Assembly: GCA_022701365.1 (NCBI GenBank)
Contig: JAKUHH010000284.1
Location: 62,001 to 126,000, forward strand
DNA length: 64,000 bases
Reading direction: 5' to 3'
DNA from: Mycocentrospora acerina
Taxonomy: Eukaryota > Ascomycota > Dothideomycetes > Pleosporales
This document shows positions 57,814 through 64,000 of this stretch, piece by piece (position 1 is the first letter of the stretch; every line of letters starts with the position of its first letter). Both the position numbers and the translations under genes were made by a program. The notes under the pieces are model-generated. The model made no database searches, was not told the DNA's origin, and saw only the letters and a list, made by a program, of their open reading frames with translations.

Positions 57814-60204
57814 ATGCTTCGTGTTCTTTTTTTGAGTTTGTGCTTTATACCAAGTACTCTAATAACAGTGGCGGCGCAAACAACAGTCTCTCCTGTACAA
57901 ACATTCTACCCGAGTGTGCTCCAACAAAGCATTCCCACATGCGCTCAACCATGTCTCCAAAAGGCGCTGGCCGCCAGTTTTCCTTCAGCATGCACTGCGC
58001 AAGGCGACATCGCATGCCTTTGTTCCCATTATGGTTCCACCGGCGAGTCACTGGGTGAGATGGCTTTCAGCTGTGTATATAGGGATTGCACGAGAAATGA
58101 GCAAAGTGAAGCATCAGTGTACAATATCTGTTTAGGCCAGAACAATGCCGTCCTACCCACAAGAACTGCCCTCACGGTTGTGGTGGGCAGTGCATCCCCA
58201 GCCAAGACTACGTCTTCCACTACGACGAAATCATCTTCGAATCCAGCTAGTAGTGCTACATCAACCTTGACGTCTGCAGCGACATTTCGAACTCAAGTAT
58301 CATCGTCTATACAGTCCGTCTTCGTAGACTCGGTCTTGTCCACTCTTCCGGCTACGTCGGCCACGCCTATGGCGTCTGCGACTTCAGCTCTTCCTCCTCC
58401 TCCTCCTCCAGCAGCCACCGCCGAAGGATCTCAAAAGCTGACACCTGCACAAATTGCTGGTTTGAGTGTAGCTGCTGTTGCCGCTTTCGTTGCAGCTATA
58501 GGGCTGATGGCATTGAGTGTCTGTCTACGAAGAAGAAGAGAGCAAAAATATCAACAGCTAAGCGACGAAAAGAGCCAGGGCCGTCAGGAAAAGAACAAGT
58601 CTACGCGATTCTCACACTATGTACCTTTGGAGGGTTTGCCACAGCTCCCGAAGCAGTCGCCATTGATACTTCTTCCTACTGTGGGTAGGGCGGACCAGAA
58701 CGCACAATCAAACGGCAATCCATCTCACGGTCGCCCTGCAGGATGGACTTCTATTCGCCCGGTGCAGCGCTTGGGAGTTGGTACCTCGATCAACTCATCC
58801 AATTCTTCTTTGCCGCTCGATCAAATCGGTCTTGCTATAAGTGCAGAGGTGGATGAAAGACTCGTTGCCCCACCAGCATCCAAGGCTTCCACGAAAGAGC
58901 GAAGACCAAGAAGCATTGAAGTGCAGCGAGACGCACCAATCCGGCCTTTTAGTACCACGACTCAGAATACTGTGTTTGAAGAGGACGAAGTGTTGGCGCA
59001 CCGCAGGTCTTCCACATTGTTGCCAACGCCGCCAATCCCTATCGCACCAATACGAAGACTCCAGCCGTCAAGGTCGGCGTCGAAGCTGAACAAAGTCAGC
59101 TCAGTGCCTCAGACGAATGTGGACAGGCGTTATGAAAGTCGAGGCTCAGAACTTTTTCTAGACATACCAGCTCGCCGTGAAAGACCCCAGCCACGGCACA
59201 AGGCTACCAAAGTCGACATCTCAAACGGCTCCCCAGCACCACGCCGCACACCGCAAATCCGCATAGCACCACCCATGCAAACAACAAGTTCTTCGTCAAC
59301 CATCCACACTAGATCAACATCCACAACCACACCAGTGTCAGGCAATGGCGACGACATCCCAGACTACTACTTCTCGCCTCCAATCCCTCGCGCCTCCCCC
59401 GCACAGTCTGTGAAGCCCAAAGTCTCTCCACGAACTGTGCAGATCAAGTCCAAAAAGTCCATGAGCACAGTCTCCTCCCATACCTCCACCAACCTACGCG
59501 ACTCCTTCTCCAGCCAAACTAGTTTCGAGACTGCCGACCCCAATGATCCTACCCCCGAAGACGAGGAGGACAAACAGCTATCTTCTGAAGACAACAAACT
59601 AAGTCCCGTAGCGGAGCTCGAGAGCCCCATTTCCAGGCTACGCTATCCGAAGATCCCCCGCGCGAGTAACCAACGCGTGCCACGGAGCCCGAGAGCCACA
59701 TCGACAAAAGACACGCGAAGCCCGCCTGCCATGGCCCCAGAACACTCTGCACTCCTCGTCAAGCGCCGCGGGGAAAAAGAAGCCCTGCAGCTAGAAACGC
59801 AAATGCACATGCTTCACCACCCTCAGATGAACAAACTCTCCGTTACAGACAGTTCAGCACGCTATCTTCCATCCCAGCGCCGAGGTCACCATATCCGCAG
59901 TAGCAGTGACTCCCTCGCCTCTCCCACTTCACCTCACGCCTACACCTACGCTCAAAGAAATACCCGCACGCAGAGCGGCTTGTGGCCTAGCAACCCCATC
60001 ATGTACGAACCACATGTCCCTTCGCATATAGTCAAACCCCTAAACGTGAGACGTGGGGTGTATGTACCCGAGGCTGGGGGATTGAATATCGAGAGCAGTG
60101 GGGGAACCGTAGAGGGAGGGTTGAAGAGTCCCGAGTGGGTACCGAGGTTGACACCGACGCGCAAGGGCGACGACTTACTGATTAGCGTTGGATGGGGGAG
60201 GTGA
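57814..60204 (+). CDS. CFEM-domain membrane protein with long cytoplasmic tail
   Basis: Single exon, 796 aa from the ATG at 57814; the frame extends a few codons upstream only to a TTG. Residues 1-22 are a signal peptide. A CFEM domain follows (about 37-105) with all eight cysteines, in order TCAQPC, SAC, ACLC, SC, DC and IC. Next come a Ser/Thr-rich stalk, one membrane helix (about 212-236, IAGLSVAAVAAFVAAIGLMA) and a basic stop-transfer RRRR. The remaining 550 residues are Ser/Pro/Arg-rich and presumably cytoplasmic. CFEM proteins include haem-binding surface proteins and the Pth11-type receptors; this single-pass form with a large tail looks more like a surface sensor or anchor than a GPI-anchored haem carrier. 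No catalytic domain is visible in the tail. Confidence 0.85.
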   Translation: MLRVLFLSLCFIPSTLITVAAQTTVSPVQTFYPSVLQQSIPTCAQPCLQKALAASFPSACTAQGDIACLCSHYGSTGESLGEMAFSCVYRDCTRNEQSEASVYNICLGQNNAVLPTRTALTVVVGSASPAKTTSSTTTKSSSNPASSATSTLTSAATFRTQVSSSIQSVFVDSVLSTLPATSATPMASATSALPPPPPPAATAEGSQKLTPAQIAGLSVAAVAAFVAAIGLMALSVCLRRRREQKYQQLSDEKSQGRQEKNKSTRFSHYVPLEGLPQLPKQSPLILLPTVGRADQNAQSNGNPSHGRPAGWTSIRPVQRLGVGTSINSSNSSLPLDQIGLAISAEVDERLVAPPASKASTKERRPRSIEVQRDAPIRPFSTTTQNTVFEEDEVLAHRRSSTLLPTPPIPIAPIRRLQPSRSASKLNKVSSVPQTNVDRRYESRGSELFLDIPARRERPQPRHKATKVDISNGSPAPRRTPQIRIAPPMQTTSSSSTIHTRSTSTTTPVSGNGDDIPDYYFSPPIPRASPAQSVKPKVSPRTVQIKSKKSMSTVSSHTSTNLRDSFSSQTSFETADPNDPTPEDEEDKQLSSEDNKLSPVAELESPISRLRYPKIPRASNQRVPRSPRATSTKDTRSPPAMAPEHSALLVKRRGEKEALQLETQMHMLHHPQMNKLSVTDSSARYLPSQRRGHHIRSSSDSLASPTSPHAYTYAQRNTRTQSGLWPSNPIMYEPHVPSHIVKPLNVRRGVYVPEAGGLNIESSGGTVEGGLKSPEWVPRLTPTRKGDDLLISVGWGR

Positions 60205-61122
60205 AGTATAGGAAGTAACCGAGTATGGGGTGGCCTTTTTTTTTGGTTAAGTTTTCCCTTTTTTTTTTTAAGTCAGCTGGCAAGAGGGTCGCGTCAGTCT
60301 TCTACTACAGTTTATGGTGTGTGTATGTGTGTATGTGTGGTGTATTTGTACCCCCATCTAGATCCGATCCGATTCGATCCGATCCGATCTTATTTCTCGT
60401 GTGATGACAACATTCACACACTTACAACATGTACTTTTTTTTTTCCTTTTTTCTTTTTTTTCTTTCCCTTATCTCCTTTTCTCCTTGTCCTTGTCCTTGT
60501 CCTTTTCTTTTGTACTTTTTTTACCCTTTTTTTAACCCTTCTTTTTCTTTTTTTCTTTAACAGTCTGAGAGATATATACATGTATGTATACATGTATATG
60601 GATATGGATATGGATATATAAATATTCCCTATGCTAGCTAGGATGGCATGACACTCACTTTGGGATAGAAGAACGGGGGGAGGGAGAGGGGGATTGGTTA
60701 TCCTAATTAATATGATTAAAAAAAGACAATAAATAAGATGAAAATACAATGAAATAAATCAAATCAAATCAAATCAAAGAATCTCGCTTTCTGATTTTTT
60801 TTATATTTTTTTATATCCCATCTAGTCAACTAGCCAGTCTGTCGGTCAGTCAGTCAGTCAGTCAGTCAGTGTGTAAGCTAGCAGAGAAGTCTGTGAGATT
60901 TTTTTCTTCTGCTTCTCCATCAAAAAAGTCAAGTACTTACTTACCTATATACCTACTTCATTGTTGAACAATTTTTGTTGTTAATATTATTATCAAATGT
61001 GTAGGAGAGCGGGTAGGATTTGTACATTCGTTCTTCTCCCTCCTGACACTTTTGTTCTCTTCTTTTTTTCTTGTTTAATATTCAAGATTCAAGATTCAGT
61101 ATACGATGGAGTAATCAACAGT

Positions 61123-61186
<64 letters not shown>

Positions 61187-61741
61187 TACTTGTATAAAAC
61201 ATCAATCCACAAGAACTTGGAAGATGAATAAATACATTAACATGATATATTAAATCACGTGAAAAAGGAGGATTTGAATATGGATACGTGGTATAGATAA
61301 GTAGTATGGGAATATAGAGCAATGCATACGTGTACAAGTGTCGACATTGAGAGGTCCAAAAAAGGTAGGTAGGTAGGTAGGTAGGTTTACTAATCGAGGA
61401 GCAAGATGAGACGTCTCACAAACATTTCTCATCATTCTTATATGCTCGCTCTTTGGATTGTATATCTGAGAGGAAAAGAAGCACACTTCTAAAAAACCTC
61501 AAAACCTCAACCTCAAAACCTCAAAAACCTCAAAACTTCAAAACTTCACGTTTCAATAAAATAATCAAGTCAATCAAATAGGGAATCAATATTCTATCCT
61601 TTACCTCCTTTTCCGTTTCGTCGTAAACTAAGTTGCAAAGCCAAAACACCCGTCATAGCCTCGCTCATATCTCATGTAATCCATTTCAGTTATTTATTTA
61701 TTTCCACCCCATCCATTACAAGACGCTAAATCACACAACAC
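60205..61741. other. Low-complexity convergent 3' region
   Basis: Spacer between the CFEM and transketolase genes, dominated by simple sequence: GATCC runs (about 60360-60390), T/C-rich tracts (60430-60560), ATGGAT/TATA (60570-60620), (GTCA)n (about 60845-60870), (GACA)n, (GGTA)n (about 61363-61386) and CTCAAAAC units (61495-61545). No gene is recognised. Confidence 0.65.
61125..61184. repeat. (GACA)15 tetranucleotide microsatellite
   Basis: Fifteen perfect GACA units, the purest microsatellite in the window and probably length-polymorphic between strains. Confidence 0.95.
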
Positions 61742-63715
61742 TTAGATCAACTGCTGGAAAGCACGGTTGACCGGGCTGCGGAGAGGCTTGACGTCCTTGT
61801 AAAAGTCGACAGTGGCCTTTGCGCGCTTGGCAATGCCCTCGGGGGTGAACTCAAACTTGGCGTACACCTCCTTGTATGGGCCAGACGCACCGAAGCGGTT
61901 AAGACCAAACTGCTCGTGCGAGTACTTCTCCCATCCAAGTGTCGACATGACCTCGACACTCATTGTGGGGATACCGTCGGGGATGACGGAGAGCTTGTAC
62001 GCCTTGTCCTGGGCATCAAAGACCTCAGTGCAGGGCATGGAGACGACACGGGCGGTAAGACCCTGCTCTTGGAGCGTCTTGACGGCCTCGAGGCAGATGC
62101 CAACCTCGGAACCGGTGGAGACGAGAGTGACGTCGGCGTTCTCCTTCTCAAGAGCAACGTAACCACCCTTGATGGCCTTCTCGAGTGTCGAGCCCTCGAG
62201 CTGGGGCAGGTTCTGGCGGGTGAGGGCGAGGATGGAAGGAGTGCCCTTGGAGGTAAGAGCCATGTAGTAGGCGGCAGATGTCTCGTTGCCGTCGGCTGGG
62301 CGCCAGACCATCATGTTGGGCAGAGCGCGGAAGTGGGCAAGAGTCTCGATAGGCTGGTGAGTAGGACCATCCTCTCCAAGACCAATGGAGTCGTGTGTCG
62401 CGACGTAGATGACGCGCTGGTGTGAGAGCGACGACAGACGGACGGCACCGGCAGCGTACGAGACAAAGTTGAGGAAAGTACCTCCGGCGGGGATGATGGT
62501 GCCGTACGCGGACATGCCGTTCATGACGGCAGCCATGGCGTGCTCACGGACACCATAACGCATGTAGCGACCAGAGTAGTCACCAATGCCAAGGTTGGGG
62601 GGCTGGAAGTCGACGGCCTTCTTCCACCTTGTGTTGTTGGAGCCAGTCAGATCGGCGGAACCGGAGATGAGCTCGGGGATGACGTCGTGGATGGCCTCGA
62701 GAACGCTCTCGGAGAGCTTCCTGGAGGCAATCGCGGGGTCTGTGGGCTTGTAGGTGGGGAGCTTCTCGGCCCAGCCCTCGGGGAGGTCACGGGTCAATCG
62801 GCGCTTGAGGTCGTCGTGGAGGTCCTTGTGCTCCTTGCCGTACTTCTCAAACAGCTGGTTCCACTCCTGCTCAGCAGCGGCACCCTCGGCGGCGTGCTGG
62901 TGGTACATGTCGTAGACCTCTTGGGGAACGGCAAACATCTTCTCGGGGTCGAAGCCGAACTTGGCCTTGACCGCCTTCATGTCGTCCTCCTTCAGGGGGT
63001 TGCCGTGAACACCGCCAGTTCCCTGGAGCTTGGAGCCGAAACCGATGGTGGTGGTGAGCTTGATGACGGAGGGCTTGTCCTTGACCTCCTTGGCCTTGGC
63101 GATGGCAGCCTCAATGCCCTCGAGGTCAGAGTCACCGTCCTCGACGTGCTGCGTGTGCCAGCCGTAGGACTCGAATCGCTTGAGGACGTCCTCGGTGAAG
63201 GCGCACTTGGTGTCACCGTCTGCCATTGCATTAGTCACGTGCATATCGTCTGCAACACGGGCATCAAAACTCACCAATGGAGATGTGGTTGTCATCATAG
63301 ATCATGATGAGGTTGCCGAGCTGCAAGTGGCCGGCCATCGAGGCAGCCTCGCTGGCAATACCCTCCATGGCGCAGCCGTCACCGAAGAAGGCATATGTGT
63401 AGTTGTTGATCAGCTCGTAGCCGGGCTTGTTGAAGACGGCGGCAGTGTGCCTCTCGGCAATGGCGATACCGACGGCATTGGCAAAACCCTGGCCAAGGGG
63501 GCCGGTTGTCACCTCAATGCCAGGTGTGTCGTGGGCCTCGGGGTGACCGGGGGTGATGCTGTCGATTTGCTGGGGCGGCGTTAGTGATGGATCCGAGGAG
63601 AGTCATCATCCGACAGGCGGGACTGCTTACACGGAAGTTCTTCAGGTCCTCGATGGTGACACCGTAGCCGAAGAGGTGGATCAGAGCATACTGGAGCATG
63701 CACCCGTGACCGTTG
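61742..63715 (-). CDS. Transketolase, 5' end beyond the window
   Basis: Exons seen: 63715-63631, 63569-63275 and 63219-61742, encoding 618 residues; about 65-70 N-terminal residues lie beyond the right edge. It moves two-carbon units between sugar phosphates in the pentose phosphate pathway, in the cytosol, with thiamine diphosphate and a divalent metal. Motifs: NGHGCMLQYALIHL, GPLGQGFANAVGIAIAE, GDGCAMEGIASEA (ThDP/metal-binding), DDNHISI joined to DGDTK across an intron, GSADLTGSN, DSIGLGEDGPTHQPIE and LTRQNLPQLEG. The first visible exon needs two bases from an upstream exon (SNGHG split at Ser). Because none is found to 64000, the preceding intron is at least 285 bp, unusually long here. 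The C-terminus is complete. Confidence 0.95.
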
Positions 63716-64000
63716 CTGCGCGCTCAGTCAGCATTGGTCGTTGCAGCGCCAAGACTTGTTGAGCCGTGAATGAGCAGGGGAAAGGCGGCAGTGGAGCTCG
63801 AAAACTCAGATGCAGTCCACAAAAGCTCGCCCGCCTCGACAGCTGGGATGCCTGCAGAGCGTCGTCTTGCGGCTAAAGCGCCTGCACGAGCTGCTCGACG
63901 CCCCGCCCGGACTGCTGCGGCCCGCTCTCGCGTCTCGCCCCGCCAACAAGGCGGCGGGCAAAACACGCCCAGGGAAAGCAAGTCAATGGCAGCAAATACG
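63716..64000 (-). other. Probable long transketolase intron, running off the window
   Basis: GC-rich sequence directly upstream of the acceptor at 63717-63716. It contains no transketolase N-terminal motif in any frame, so it is read as intron. A minus-strand 85-codon frame here (Arg/Ala-rich) is not coding. Confidence 0.55.

Noticed and set aside
62540..63307. 255-codon plus-strand frame
   Set aside because: Antisense to transketolase, Val/Leu/Gly-rich complement of its coding strand.

Overview
The window is nuclear DNA of a filamentous ascomycete (Pezizomycotina). The genes are intron-rich, with short 45-60 bp introns that have GTRNGT-type donors and CTRAC/CTAAC-like branch points. They include fungal-only families: Zn2Cys6 regulators, a CFEM protein, a group I fungal G-alpha and the quinate (QUT/qa) pathway. 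Gene content and style suit Dothideomycetes (Pleosporales), but that placement is inferred. I support 22 protein genes. No rRNA, tRNA, CRISPR array or intact transposon was recognised. There are two assembly gaps (27084-27251 and 46257-46419), each embedded in a long poly-C tract.

1-5.4 kb: a NOPCHAP1-like acidic protein, a DUF1264/oil-body-associated-type protein, a small secreted GPI-anchor candidate and a GST-like protein. 5.4-19.5 kb: a complete quinate utilisation cluster: catabolic 3-dehydroquinase (qutE), inositol-monophosphatase-like qutG, quinate dehydrogenase (qutB), quinate permease (qutD), 3-dehydroshikimate dehydratase (qutC), Zn2Cys6 activator (qutA) and AROM-derived repressor (qutR). 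Three divergent pairs (qutE/qutG, qutB/qutD, qutA/qutR) share promoters. Two intergenic sites match the published 16-bp QA-1F/QUTA palindrome at 14 of 16 positions, one upstream of qutC and one between qutA and qutR. Together the genes would import quinate, oxidise it to dehydroquinate, dehydrate it to dehydroshikimate and then to protocatechuate, under a QutA/QutR switch. A second Zn2Cys6 regulator (20.8-23.4 kb) adjoins the repressor.

24-44.3 kb: housekeeping genes: metaxin/SAM37-like protein, class I methyltransferase, paxillin-like LIM protein, inositol-3-phosphate synthase (INO1), an RPA1/MEIOB-like OB-fold protein, kinetochore subunit Dsn1 and the C2-domain phosphatidylserine decarboxylase PSD2. 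INO1 and PSD2 both serve phospholipid synthesis.

44.3-64 kb: an 8.5-kb stretch without recognisable genes, rich in simple repeats, then the G-alpha gene with a GC-rich upstream region, a 57-bp minisatellite, a CFEM membrane protein with a long cytoplasmic tail, and a transketolase gene whose first exon(s) lie beyond the right edge. Exon boundaries were read by eye from splice signals, frame continuity and family conservation. Coordinates of spliced genes are start-to-stop spans, with exons listed in the evidence.
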